Source: Methylobacterium sp. WSM2598 (GTDB taxonomy: Bacteria; Pseudomonadota; Alphaproteobacteria; Rhizobiales; Beijerinckiaceae). Taken from it: a DNA stretch of 64,000 bases. This document shows, in pieces, positions 16,180-24,189 of the stretch. Below the pieces are notes generated by a model, which saw nothing but the letters and a program-made list of their open reading frames with translations, searched no databases and was not told the origin of the DNA. The position numbers and the translations under genes are program-made. The stretch spans positions 5,868,395-5,932,394 of the forward strand of contig NZ_KB900609.1 in assembly GCF_000379105.1 (NCBI RefSeq), given 5' to 3'. Within the stretch, counting starts at the first letter, position 1. Each line of letters opens with the position of its first letter.

Positions 16180-17121
16180 ATGAAAACGCCCGCGAAATCG
16201 TCCGCCGCGCGGCCGCGCCCGGGCCCGAACCGCCGCCTCCTCCTGCTCGGGCTCGGCGGCGCCCTCGCGGGCGGCCGGGCCTCCGCCGACGGGGAGGCCG
16301 TGACGGTCGCCTCGAAGGGCGATGCCGAGGGGACGCTGCTCGGCCAGATCATCGCCCAGACCCTGCGCGGCCTCGGGATCCCGGTGGTGGCGCGCCTGCA
16401 GCTCGGCCCGACCCGGATCGTCCGGACGGCGATCACGGCCGGCGAGATCGACGCCTATCCGGAATATACCGGCAACGCCGCCTTCTTCTCGGGCACCGAG
16501 ACCGATCCGGCCTGGAAATCGGCCGCGACCGCGATCGCGGCAGCGCGACGCTTCGACGCCCCGCACGGCCTCGTCTGGCTCACCCCGGCGCGGGCGAACA
16601 ATTCGTGGCAGATCGCCGTGCGGGGCGACCTCGCCCGCCGCGAGCGGCTGTCCGGCATGGCGGATTTCGCCGGGGCGGTGCGGCGCGGGCTGATCGAGCT
16701 CGCGGCCTCCGCCGAGTTCGTCGAGAGCCCGGCGGCGCTCGCCGCCTACGAGAAGGCCTACGGCTTCGTCCTGCCGCGCGAGCGCATCATCACCCTGCCG
16801 GGCGGCGACACCTCCGTCACCCTGCGGGCCGCCGCCCAGGGCATCAGCGGCGTGAATGCCGGCATGGTCTACGGCACCGATGGGGCGATCGCCGCCCTCG
16901 ACGTGGTGGTCATGGAGGATCCCCTGGGCGCCCAGATCGTCTACGAGCCGGCGCCGGTCTTCCGCGCCCCGGTGCTCGCCCGCCACCCGGCGATCGCCCC
17001 GGCCCTCGACGGGATCTTCTCCCGGCTCGACCTCCCGACCCTGCGGCGGCTCAACGGGGCGATCACCGTCGAGGGCGGGACGCCGGAGGCGGTGGCCCGC
17101 CGCTATCTGGCGGAGGGCTGA
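16180..17121 (+). CDS. Osmoprotectant ABC importer, substrate-binding protein (YehZ/OsmF-like)
   Basis: Periplasmic binding protein of the glycine betaine/choline class (OpuAC/ProX fold). The start MKTPAKSS at 16180 follows GGAGGGCAGGG; a Tat/Sec-like signal (RRLLLLGLGGALAGG) covers residues ~20-36. Family landmarks are TVASKGDAEGTLLGQIIAQ, the YPEYTGNAAFF motif near 110 and a C-terminal lobe with VMEDPLGAQ. At 313 aa it matches E. coli YehZ (OsmF). Permease genes like yehY and yehW follow. Specificity (glycine betaine or another compound) is not readable. Confidence 0.85.
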   Translation: MKTPAKSSAARPRPGPNRRLLLLGLGGALAGGRASADGEAVTVASKGDAEGTLLGQIIAQTLRGLGIPVVARLQLGPTRIVRTAITAGEIDAYPEYTGNAAFFSGTETDPAWKSAATAIAAARRFDAPHGLVWLTPARANNSWQIAVRGDLARRERLSGMADFAGAVRRGLIELAASAEFVESPAALAAYEKAYGFVLPRERIITLPGGDTSVTLRAAAQGISGVNAGMVYGTDGAIAALDVVVMEDPLGAQIVYEPAPVFRAPVLARHPAIAPALDGIFSRLDLPTLRRLNGAITVEGGTPEAVARRYLAEG

Positions 17122-17156
17122 GGGCGTGGGCGGGCCCGTGCGCGCCCGGCACGGCC

Positions 17157-17204
17157 GCCAGGATCACGGCCAGGATCACGGCCAGGATCACGACCAGGAC
17201 GACG
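17157..17204 (+). repeat. 12-bp tandem repeat, 3.5-4 copies
   Basis: Three exact copies of GCCAGGATCACG (17157-17192) and a fourth degenerate copy, between the binding-protein gene and the first permease gene. Read on the minus strand the repeats encode a hydrophobic VILAVILAVILA run, but no start codon serves that frame. Confidence 0.8.
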
Positions 17205-17424
17205 ACATGCGCCTTCCCCAGCAGGTCCCGCAGAGAGGCGTCGTCCGGCGGAGCCGCCCGGTCGGTCTCGGGCCCGCCGAAGGCCGTGCCGAACCGTGCC
17301 GCGAGGGCGCGCCGGGCGGCGAGGCCGGGCGGGGCGAGGCGCTCGGTCGTCGGCCCCGCGCGGGCTGCGTCGCACGGGCGGCCGGTCCGGGCGATGCCGG
17401 GCGCCCGCGCCGCGTACCCGCCCC

Positions 17425-18576
17425 GTGAGCGCCGTCCCGCTCCCCGGGGCGCGGCGCGTCCTGCCGCTCGCGGCGGCCGCCCTGGCCCTCGCCGCGCTGC
17501 TCGGCTTGCCGCTCCTGACCCTCGCGCCGAACCGCCTGGTCCCCGGCACGCCGGTCGGCACCGGCTGGACCGGCCCCGCCGCCGGGTTCCTCGCCCTGGC
17601 GGCGGCGGCGCTGCTCGCGGGCCGGGGGCGCGGCCCGGCGGCGCTGGCCCTCGCGGCGGGGCTGGCGGCCCTGGCGGTGCTCGCTCTCGGCCTCGGCGCG
17701 GCCGCGGCCGGTCACCTCGCCGGCCGCCCCCCCGCCGCCCGCGCCTCCCTGGCCTCGGGTGCCTGGATCGCCGCCGCGGCGATCGGGCTGCTGGCGGTGG
17801 AGGCGGCGCGCGCCCTCGGGATCCGGGCCGCCGGCCTCGCCGTCGCGGCGCTCGCGCTGCTCGGGACGGTGCTCGCGCTCCGGGCCGGGCTCCTCGACGG
17901 GGTCTCGCTGGTGGTCGAGGGCCGCGCCCGCGCCGGGACCCTGAGGGCCGCCCTCGGCGAGCACCTCGCCCTCTCGGCCGGCGCCCTCGCCCTCGGCGGC
18001 GGCGCCAGCGTGCCGCTCGCCCTGCTGCGGCTGCGGGGCGGGGCGGGCGCCCGCCTGATCGACGCGGTCCTCAACGGCGTGCAGGTCGTGCCCGCCCTCG
18101 CGCTCTTCGCCGCCCTGGTCTCGCTCCTCTCGGGCCTGCTCGCCCTGCTCCCATCCCTGCGCGGCCTCGGGCTCGCGGCGATCGGGCCGACGCCGGCCAT
18201 CCTCGGCACCGCCGCCTACCTCGCCCTCCCGCTGGTGCGCAGCCTCGCCGAGGGCTTGGCCTCGCCCGATCCGGAGGTGATCGAGACCGCCCGCGCGCTC
18301 GGCCTGCGGCCGGTCCAGATCCTCGCCCGGGTGCGGCTGCCCCTCGGCGCCCCGATCCTGCTCGGGGGCCTGCGCGTCGCGGCCGTGCAGGCGATCGGCC
18401 TCACCACCCTCGGCGGCCTGGTCGGGGCGGGGGGGCTCGGCGCGGTGGTGTTCGACGGCATGGCGCAATTCGCCCCCGACCTGATCCTGCTCGGGGCGGC
18501 GCCGGTGGTCGCGCTGTCGCTCGCGGCGGATCGCGCGCTCGCGGCCCTGCGCCCCACCCGGGGAGCCTCCGCGTGA
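17425..18576 (+). CDS. Osmoprotectant ABC importer, permease (YehY-like)
   Basis: Integral membrane subunit of an OpuBB/YehY-type importer. The preferred start is GTG at 17425 (VSAVPLPGARRVLPL), giving 383 aa, close to E. coli YehY (385). The N-terminal ~170 residues are extra membrane helices. The C-terminal half is the BPD permease domain (EHLALSAGALALGGG ... VQVVPALALFAALV) with the EAA loop ETARALGLRPVQILARVRLP. Its stop TGA overlaps the GTG start of the next permease (GTGA). In E. coli the ATPase yehX lies exactly between these two permeases; here it is missing. Confidence 0.85.
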   Translation: MSAVPLPGARRVLPLAAAALALAALLGLPLLTLAPNRLVPGTPVGTGWTGPAAGFLALAAAALLAGRGRGPAALALAAGLAALAVLALGLGAAAAGHLAGRPPAARASLASGAWIAAAAIGLLAVEAARALGIRAAGLAVAALALLGTVLALRAGLLDGVSLVVEGRARAGTLRAALGEHLALSAGALALGGGASVPLALLRLRGGAGARLIDAVLNGVQVVPALALFAALVSLLSGLLALLPSLRGLGLAAIGPTPAILGTAAYLALPLVRSLAEGLASPDPEVIETARALGLRPVQILARVRLPLGAPILLGGLRVAAVQAIGLTTLGGLVGAGGLGAVVFDGMAQFAPDLILLGAAPVVALSLAADRALAALRPTRGASA

Positions 18577-19307
18577 GCCGGCTGGTCTCCGCCCTCGGGA
18601 GCGCGACGGTGGGTCTCGCCCTCGCGGCCGCGGCGCATCCCGCCGCCGCCGCCGCGATCGCCCGCGCGGTCGGGCTCGGGACCGGGGCGCCGGTCCCCCT
18701 CGATCGCCTGCTCTGGCTCGCGCAGCGCCACCTCCTCCTCGCCCTCGGCGGCTTCGCGCTCGCGGGCGGCCTCGGCCTCGGCCTCGGCATCCTGGCGGTC
18801 CGCAGCGGCGACGCGCGCCTGCGCGGCGCCATCGACGCGCTCGCCGCCGCCGCCCAGGCGGTGCCGCCGGTGGTGGTGATCGGCCTCGCCCTGCCGATCC
18901 TGGGCTTCGGCGCGCCGCCGACGCTCCTGGCCCTGGCGGCCTACGGGCTGATGCCGGTGATGCGCGCCACCATCGACGCCCTCGCCACGGTCCCGGCGGA
19001 GGTGCGGGACGCCGCCCTCGCCGTGGGGCTCACCCCCGCGCAGCTGTTCCGGCAGGTCGACCTGCCGCTCGCGGCCGGGCCGATCCTGGCCGCCCTGCGG
19101 GTCGTGATGGTGGTCGCGGTCGCGACCGCGGCGGTGGGCGCGCTCGCGGGCGCGCCGACCCTCGGCACCCCGATCGTAGTCGGGCTCCAGAACCAGAACG
19201 GCCTCGCGCTGCTGCAGGGTGCCGCGGCCGCGGCGGCGCTCGCCTTCCTGGCGGACGCGGCCATGCTCGCGGCCGAGGCGCTGCTTCGGCCGGTCCCGCC
19301 GCGCTGA
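18573..19307 (+). CDS. Osmoprotectant ABC importer, second permease (YehW-like)
   Basis: 244-aa permease, the size of E. coli YehW (243). GTG start at 18573, overlapping the upstream stop by four bases. It has about five to six membrane helices, the VPPVVVIGLALPILGFG segment and the EAA loop EVRDAALAVGLTPAQLFRQVDLP near residue 145, which contacts an ATPase. With the YehY-like permease it would make a heterodimeric channel. The ATP-binding subunit must come from another locus, since none follows before the 430-bp intergenic region. Confidence 0.85.
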   Translation: MSRLVSALGSATVGLALAAAAHPAAAAAIARAVGLGTGAPVPLDRLLWLAQRHLLLALGGFALAGGLGLGLGILAVRSGDARLRGAIDALAAAAQAVPPVVVIGLALPILGFGAPPTLLALAAYGLMPVMRATIDALATVPAEVRDAALAVGLTPAQLFRQVDLPLAAGPILAALRVVMVVAVATAAVGALAGAPTLGTPIVVGLQNQNGLALLQGAAAAAALAFLADAAMLAAEALLRPVPPR

Positions 19308-19738
19308 GGGCGGGGAACCGTCCCGGGGAGCGCGGCGCCCGCCGGGCCGTCGCCGGTCCTCGGTTCGGACGCGCCGCCCGCGGACCGGGATCGCCCGATC
19401 GGTGCGCGCGGGAGCCGCGACCTTGGGTTCCCGCGGCGCGCCGCCCGGGCCGCGAGTCGCGCCGGCACGGGAAGCGCTGGGTCAGGAGGGCCGCGGCCAT
19501 CTCCTTCCTCTCGGCCGCCGGCGCCCCTGCGACCCGACAAGACGCGCCGAGGTCAGCCCGTCATCGCCATCCATTCCTCCGCCGGCCGGGAAAACCAGCC
19601 CAATATTTCGGGATATATAGTCTCACGACGGTCCGGTCGCGACCCGATGGCATAATTTAACCTGCCCTAACCGCTAAGAAAGCGGCGCCTGCCGGGGCGG
19701 TTCGGTTTTCTGCCACGATTCAAAATTGCATTGTCGAG
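19308..19738. other. Intergenic region without a recognisable gene
   Basis: The first ~260 bases are very GC-rich with no coding sign I trust. From about 19575 the base composition drops (AATATTTCGGGATATATAG, GCATAATTTAACC), unlike the coding DNA on both sides. This AT-richer end probably holds the promoter of the dioxygenase gene, but I cannot place -35/-10 boxes with confidence. Confidence 0.5.
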
Positions 19739-20803
19739 ATGAGAAATGCGTTGGTTATCGAAATGGCACTCCATCTTTCGCATGTTGTTCTCGCACCATT
19801 CTACGCCACCCAGATCCTGACGGGGGCGAAGTCGTTCCGGATCAATCCGGTGCTCGGCAGCGTCCGCCTGAACCGGCGCGGCCTGCATGTCTGGCGGGTG
19901 CGGCTCGCCGCGGCGATGACCGCGCGGCGCCGCGCGGCGCTCGCGCCGCTGGTGACGGAGGAGGATCGGCGCCAACTCGCCGCACAGGGCTACATCGAGG
20001 TGCGGGATTTCCTGGCGCCCGATCACTTCGCGGATCTCGTGCGCGAGGTCACCTCGCTCCCGCTGCCGGCCAAGCAGTTCCGCGAGGGGAACGCGGTGAC
20101 CCGGCGGGTGCCCCTGACGCTCGCCACCCTGCGCGGCCTGCCCGCCTGCCGCCGCCTCCTCGCCATGCCGGCCTTCCAGGGCCGGCTCCGCTACGTCGCG
20201 AGCTTCGACGCCGAGCCCGAGGTCTACATTCAGACGATCTTCTCGCGGCTCGACGGGCCGGCCGACCCGCAGGGCGATCTGCACATGGACACGTTCCACC
20301 CGACCATGAAGGCGTGGCTGTTCCTGCACGACGTGCCGGCGGACGAGGGCCCCTTCACGTATGTGCGCGGCTCGGCGACGCGCTCCCGGCGGCGCCTCGC
20401 CTGGGAGCGGCGCCGGAGCATCGACGCCTGCGATCCCGCCGCGGGAGGCGGCGGCGCCTTCCGGATCCGGCCCGACGAACTCCCCCGCCTCGGCCTGGCG
20501 GAGCCGGTCCGATTCGCGGTCCCGGGCAACACCCTGGTGGTCGGCGACACCTGCGGCTTCCACGCCCGCGGCGCGGCCGCGCGGCCGAGCCTGCGCGTCG
20601 AGATCTACGCCGCCAGCCGCCGCAATCCCTTCCTGCCCTTCGTCGGGCTCGATCCCTGGGCGCTGCCCGGCCTCAGGGGCCGCAAGTTCGCGCTGTTCTG
20701 GGGCCTGCTCGCCCTCGCGGAGCGGCTCGGCCTCGGGCGCAGCCAATGGCGGCCGGCGGGACGCGTGCGCGCGGGGGATCCCGTCCGGGAGGAGGCACGC
20801 TGA
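19739..20803 (+). CDS. Phytanoyl-CoA dioxygenase (PhyH)-family oxygenase
   Basis: Fe(II)/2-oxoglutarate-dependent oxygenase fold. The 354-aa protein has the iron-binding HxD in LHMDTFHP near residue 182 and the distal histidine in GDTCGFHARGAA near 277, followed by the Arg that binds 2-oxoglutarate (SLRVEIYAAS). The N-terminal ~75 residues are an extra segment. An ATG at 19763 is an alternative start. It has AT-richer DNA on both sides and is followed, after 241 bp of AT-richer DNA, by a sulfotransferase-like gene in the same direction. PhyH-like enzymes often tailor lipids or glycans; the substrate here is unknown. Confidence 0.8.
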   Translation: MRNALVIEMALHLSHVVLAPFYATQILTGAKSFRINPVLGSVRLNRRGLHVWRVRLAAAMTARRRAALAPLVTEEDRRQLAAQGYIEVRDFLAPDHFADLVREVTSLPLPAKQFREGNAVTRRVPLTLATLRGLPACRRLLAMPAFQGRLRYVASFDAEPEVYIQTIFSRLDGPADPQGDLHMDTFHPTMKAWLFLHDVPADEGPFTYVRGSATRSRRRLAWERRRSIDACDPAAGGGGAFRIRPDELPRLGLAEPVRFAVPGNTLVVGDTCGFHARGAAARPSLRVEIYAASRRNPFLPFVGLDPWALPGLRGRKFALFWGLLALAERLGLGRSQWRPAGRVRAGDPVREEAR

Positions 20804-21044
20804 GCCGCCCGCGCCAGCGCGGCCTCCCCGCGCATCCCACCGAGATCCGGCGCTCGTCGCAGCGAAAAATCCCTCCAAGTGATTGTTATGTGACAACTTC
20901 CCGGCTCGATGCCGAGCGGGGCTTTATCGAATGCTTGTAGAATTGTAAGCTTGGCGGATGAATGCGACGAAAGACCGAATATACATGTTGCTGTACAGTC
21001 ACTGTTCGGTGTCTCGCGGTCGGCACTTGGCCTGACGCGGTCCG

Positions 21045-22148
21045 ATGCGCCGCGCCATCATCCATATCGGGACGCCGCGGACCGGCAGTTCGTCGCTGCA
21101 GACCGTGCTGTTCCGCCACCGCGCCGCGCTGCGCGAGGCCGGGATCCTCTATCCCGACCTGACGCCGCGCGCGGCGCCGCTGCCGCATCTCAGCCACCAG
21201 CACCTGGGGGCGGCGCTCGCGGGACGCCGGCCGCTCGGCGAGCGCCGGGAGCTCCTCGACGCGCTCGCCTCGCGCCTCGCGGCGAGCCGGGCCGAGGCGG
21301 TGGTGATCTCCTACGAGGGCCTGTGCCTGTTCCCGTCCTGGCACCCGGCGCCCGGGCTGCTCTGCGACCTGCTGCGCCGCCACGGCTACGAGCCCGAGAT
21401 CCTGCTCACGGTCCGCGCGCAAGCCGCCTATCTCCAGTCGCAGCATCTCTGGCGCCTGCAATTCCTGGCGGAGCGGCGCCCCTTCGCGGCCGCCTTCGCG
21501 GCGGATCTCGGGCACCGCCGCTACGATTACCTCTACGGGCTCGACGGCTGGGCGCGGGCCGCGCGGGGACGCGTCAGCGTGGTGCCTTACCGGGACCGGC
21601 GCGCGGACGCGCCGCTGATCGTGCGCGTCGCGGCGGAACTCGGCCTCGCGGACCGTCTCCTGCCGCTCATGAGCGCGGACGACCTCGCCTGCCGCGCCAA
21701 CCGCAGCCTCGACCCGGTCTCGGCGGAGGTGGCGCGGCGGCTCGCCGCCTCCGGGATCGCGCGACGCGGCGAGCAGGCCCGCGCCGTGACGGCGCGGATC
21801 GAGGCGCTCGCGGCCGAGCGGGGCCTCGGCGGCGCCTTCCAGGCCCTCGACGCCGGCATGCTGGAGCGGGCGGCGGCCCATTACCGGGCGACGAACGAGC
21901 TGCTGGCGCGGCGGGTCTGGGCCACCGGCTGGGACGACCGGATCGAGGCGCCGCATATCCTGCCGGCCACCGAACTCGCCGGCCGCCCCCTCGACCGCGC
22001 GACCGAGGGCGAGGTCGAGGCGATCCGGCGCCTCGTCATCGCCGAGTTCGGCCTCGGGACCGGGGGGCGGCTCGCCCGCGCCCTCGCCCGGGCCGGGGAG
22101 GAGGTGGCGATCTCCGTCCGCCGGCTGCCGATCCTGGCGCCGCGCTGA
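21045..22148 (+). CDS. Sulfotransferase-like P-loop protein
   Basis: 367-aa protein that opens with IHIGTPRTGSSSLQ at residues 6-19, the 5'-phosphosulfate-binding loop of PAPS-dependent sulfotransferases (T/G-rich with the invariant TGSSSL core). VVISYEGLCLF near 87 and ILLTVRAQAAYLQSQH near 119 fit the 3'-phosphate motif (Arg and Ser in RxxxxxxxS). The rest is divergent, as in bacterial surface-glycan sulfotransferases. The start at 21045 places the loop correctly. It lies next to a PhyH oxygenase gene, which may act on the same molecule. The acceptor is unknown. Confidence 0.7.
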   Translation: MRRAIIHIGTPRTGSSSLQTVLFRHRAALREAGILYPDLTPRAAPLPHLSHQHLGAALAGRRPLGERRELLDALASRLAASRAEAVVISYEGLCLFPSWHPAPGLLCDLLRRHGYEPEILLTVRAQAAYLQSQHLWRLQFLAERRPFAAAFAADLGHRRYDYLYGLDGWARAARGRVSVVPYRDRRADAPLIVRVAAELGLADRLLPLMSADDLACRANRSLDPVSAEVARRLAASGIARRGEQARAVTARIEALAAERGLGGAFQALDAGMLERAAAHYRATNELLARRVWATGWDDRIEAPHILPATELAGRPLDRATEGEVEAIRRLVIAEFGLGTGGRLARALARAGEEVAISVRRLPILAPR

Positions 22149-22156
22149 CCCGAGCG

Positions 22157-23170
22157 CTACTCGCCGATCTCCACGGTGGCGCCCCTCGCCACGTGGAGGG
22201 CGAGGTCGCGGGCGTCCCAGTTGGTCAGCCGGATGCAGCCGTGCGACTCGGACTTGCCGATCTTCTCCGGCTCGGGCGTGCCGTGGATGCCGTAGGACTC
22301 GGCCGAGAGCTCGATCCAGACCAGGCCGACCGGGTTGTTGGGGCCGGGCTTGATCGTGAACTTGCGCGTCGCCTCGACGCCCTTGAAGGCGTATTTCGGG
22401 TCGTACGTGTAGGTCGGGTTTAAGGTCACGCCCTCAACCTTGAAGCGGCCCTCCGGGGCAGGCTTCTCCTCGCTGCCGACCGAGGCCGGGTAGACGGCGA
22501 GGAGCGCGCCGTCGCCCCCGTAGGCGCGCACCTGCAGCGCCTCCTTGCCGACCACGATGCGGGCGACCTTCGGCTCCTCGGGCAGGCCCTTGCCGGGCCG
22601 GTCCGTGGCGAGCGGCGGCACCGCCGCGACCGTCACCACCGTCCCGGCGCGGCCCAGGTCCTTGTCCGGGTTGAGGGCGTCGAACAGCGCCCGGCTCATG
22701 TGGAAGCGCTCGGCCAGCATCTCGGCGGGCCCAGTATAGGACAGGGCCTTGAGCTCGGCCTGGTCCTCCATCTTGGCGGGGATCTCCTCCGCGTAGGGTC
22801 CCTCCGCATCGGCCTTGGTCAGCGCGTAATCGGTGAGCACCGGATCCTGGCTCGACGCCGCCAGCGCCTCCCAGAGCCGGCCGTCGAGGTGCCCGCTGGC
22901 CGGCATCCCCTTCGCCTCGGCGAAGGCCTTGAGGGCCCCGCGCAGGTTGTCGCCGTCGCGCCCGTCGATGGCGCCCGGGGAGAACCGCGCCCGGTCGAGA
23001 AGCACCTGCGCCTTGATCAGGACCGGATCGGGCCGCTTGCCCGCGGGCTTGCGGTGGGCGCCGGCCTCGAAGCGCGCCCCGTTGACCGCGTCGCGGTCGA
23101 GGGCGGGCGCGGCCGCCGCCGCACCGAGCACCAGGACATTCGCCACGCACACCGCCAGCACCCGTCGCAT
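22157..23170 (-). CDS. L,D-transpeptidase (YkuD domain), periplasmic
   Basis: Cross-links peptidoglycan (3-3 links) or attaches proteins to it. The start at 23170 (MRRVLAVCVANVLVLGAAAAAPA) gives a signal peptide and 337 residues. Residues ~45-105 are a PG_binding_1-like repeat (LLDRARFSPGAIDGRDGDNLRGALKAF), and the C-terminal YkuD domain has the catalytic motif IHGTPEP ... SESHGCIRLTN with the Cys near residue 313. It is followed (minus strand) by nothing for 8 bp, then converges with the sulfotransferase-like gene. An extensin-like gene lies just upstream in the same direction (61 bp), so a two-gene envelope unit is likely. Confidence 0.9.
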   Translation of the reverse strand: MRRVLAVCVANVLVLGAAAAAPALDRDAVNGARFEAGAHRKPAGKRPDPVLIKAQVLLDRARFSPGAIDGRDGDNLRGALKAFAEAKGMPASGHLDGRLWEALAASSQDPVLTDYALTKADAEGPYAEEIPAKMEDQAELKALSYTGPAEMLAERFHMSRALFDALNPDKDLGRAGTVVTVAAVPPLATDRPGKGLPEEPKVARIVVGKEALQVRAYGGDGALLAVYPASVGSEEKPAPEGRFKVEGVTLNPTYTYDPKYAFKGVEATRKFTIKPGPNNPVGLVWIELSAESYGIHGTPEPEKIGKSESHGCIRLTNWDARDLALHVARGATVEIGE

Positions 23171-23231
23171 CGCCTCACGCCTCCGCTCCTGCGTGGGCCA
23201 CAAACGGCACCGGGGCCCGGCCGTTCCCTGC

Positions 23232-24029
23232 TCACTGGCAGAGGCGGTGACCGGCATTCCGCTCGCGCTCGTCGAGGTGCAGGTGGTTGCCGTGCTCGGC
23301 ATCCGAGCCCGGCCCGAGGACGGTGCGGAAGAAGGCGCAGGCGCGGGCCCGCACCGCCGCCTGGAACCGGCCCTCCGGCGTGCCCTCGGCCTGCGTCCCG
23401 ATGCCGATCGGCTCGCGTCCCTCGAAGGTGAAGCCCATCACGTCGATCGCGTTGGCGAAGGCGTGCTCGCTGAGCTTGGCGTCCGGATCGTGGTTCTGGC
23501 CGCGGCACTCGTAGGAGGTCGAGATGCGCAGCGACCTCGGCGGGCGGCCGAGGTCGCGCTCGGCCAGGACCCGCACCTCGGTGCTCCAGCGCGCCAGCGC
23601 CTCCGCGGCCCGGCAGGTGAGCGTGGCGGGCGGCGAGAGCTGGATCCCGTCCGGCAGCTCGACGACGCGCAGGGGCTTCGGGGCGCCGCAGAGCCCGTCC
23701 GCCAGTGCCGGCAGCGGCTCGGCCCGGGCGCCGAGGCGCTCCAGCCGGCGCAGGCAGGCGGTGTCGTCCGGCACCGCGGGTGCCGCCGGCCCGGCCGGCA
23801 GGTCGGCGGGGCGCTCCGGCGGCAGGGGAGCCGCCTCGGCGGCGGGCGGGGCGGGAGCCGGAGCCGTGGCGGGACTTGAGGTCGTGGCAGGATTTGGGGC
23901 CGTGGCGGGATGGGGCGCCGGCGCGGGCAGGTCCGGCCGCGGCGGCGGCAGGGGCGGGGTGTCGCGCGCCTGGGCGAGGGCCGGCGCGGCGGCGAGGAGC
24001 GCGAGGAGGAGCGCAGGGCGGCGGGTCAC
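23232..24029 (-). CDS. Extensin-like C-terminal domain protein, exported
   Basis: Periplasmic protein of the bacterial extensin-like family (peptidase M15-like fold). The GTG at 24029 follows GGGAGAG and gives a signal peptide (RRPALLLALLAAAPALAQA), then a long Pro/Ala linker (residues ~22-95). The C-terminal domain of about 165 residues has the family cysteines (DTACLRRLERLG, CGAPKPL, LTCRAAEALARW, SYECRGQN) and the metal-site-like HAFANAIDV and HGNHLHLD motifs. 265 aa. It likely acts on peptidoglycan; it is upstream of the L,D-transpeptidase gene. The enzyme activity of this family is not established as far as I know. Confidence 0.8.
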   Translation of the reverse strand: MTRRPALLLALLAAAPALAQARDTPPLPPPRPDLPAPAPHPATAPNPATTSSPATAPAPAPPAAEAAPLPPERPADLPAGPAAPAVPDDTACLRRLERLGARAEPLPALADGLCGAPKPLRVVELPDGIQLSPPATLTCRAAEALARWSTEVRVLAERDLGRPPRSLRISTSYECRGQNHDPDAKLSEHAFANAIDVMGFTFEGREPIGIGTQAEGTPEGRFQAAVRARACAFFRTVLGPGSDAEHGNHLHLDERERNAGHRLCQ

Positions 24030-24189
24030 GATCTCTCCCGGATCGAGCCGGAGCCCACCGGGCGCCGGCCGGCACTCAACGGCCACGCCGTTCCCCCGTT
24101 CCGCGCTCCGGCGCGGCCTCGCGCGCTTGCGCCGGACCCGCCACCCTCTATCGTCGGCCGCGACTCGATTCCGCAAAGGACGCACGCGC

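Noticed and set aside
17122..17424. Small membrane protein on the minus strand (hydrophobic VILAVILAVILA run)
   Set aside because: The frame has no start codon within reach and the hydrophobic run is explained by the 12-bp tandem repeat on that strand.
16605..18572. Very long open frame covering the importer genes in another frame
   Set aside because: Arg/Pro/Ala-rich shadow of the real genes, caused by high GC content; only its last part, from 18573, is the real second permease.
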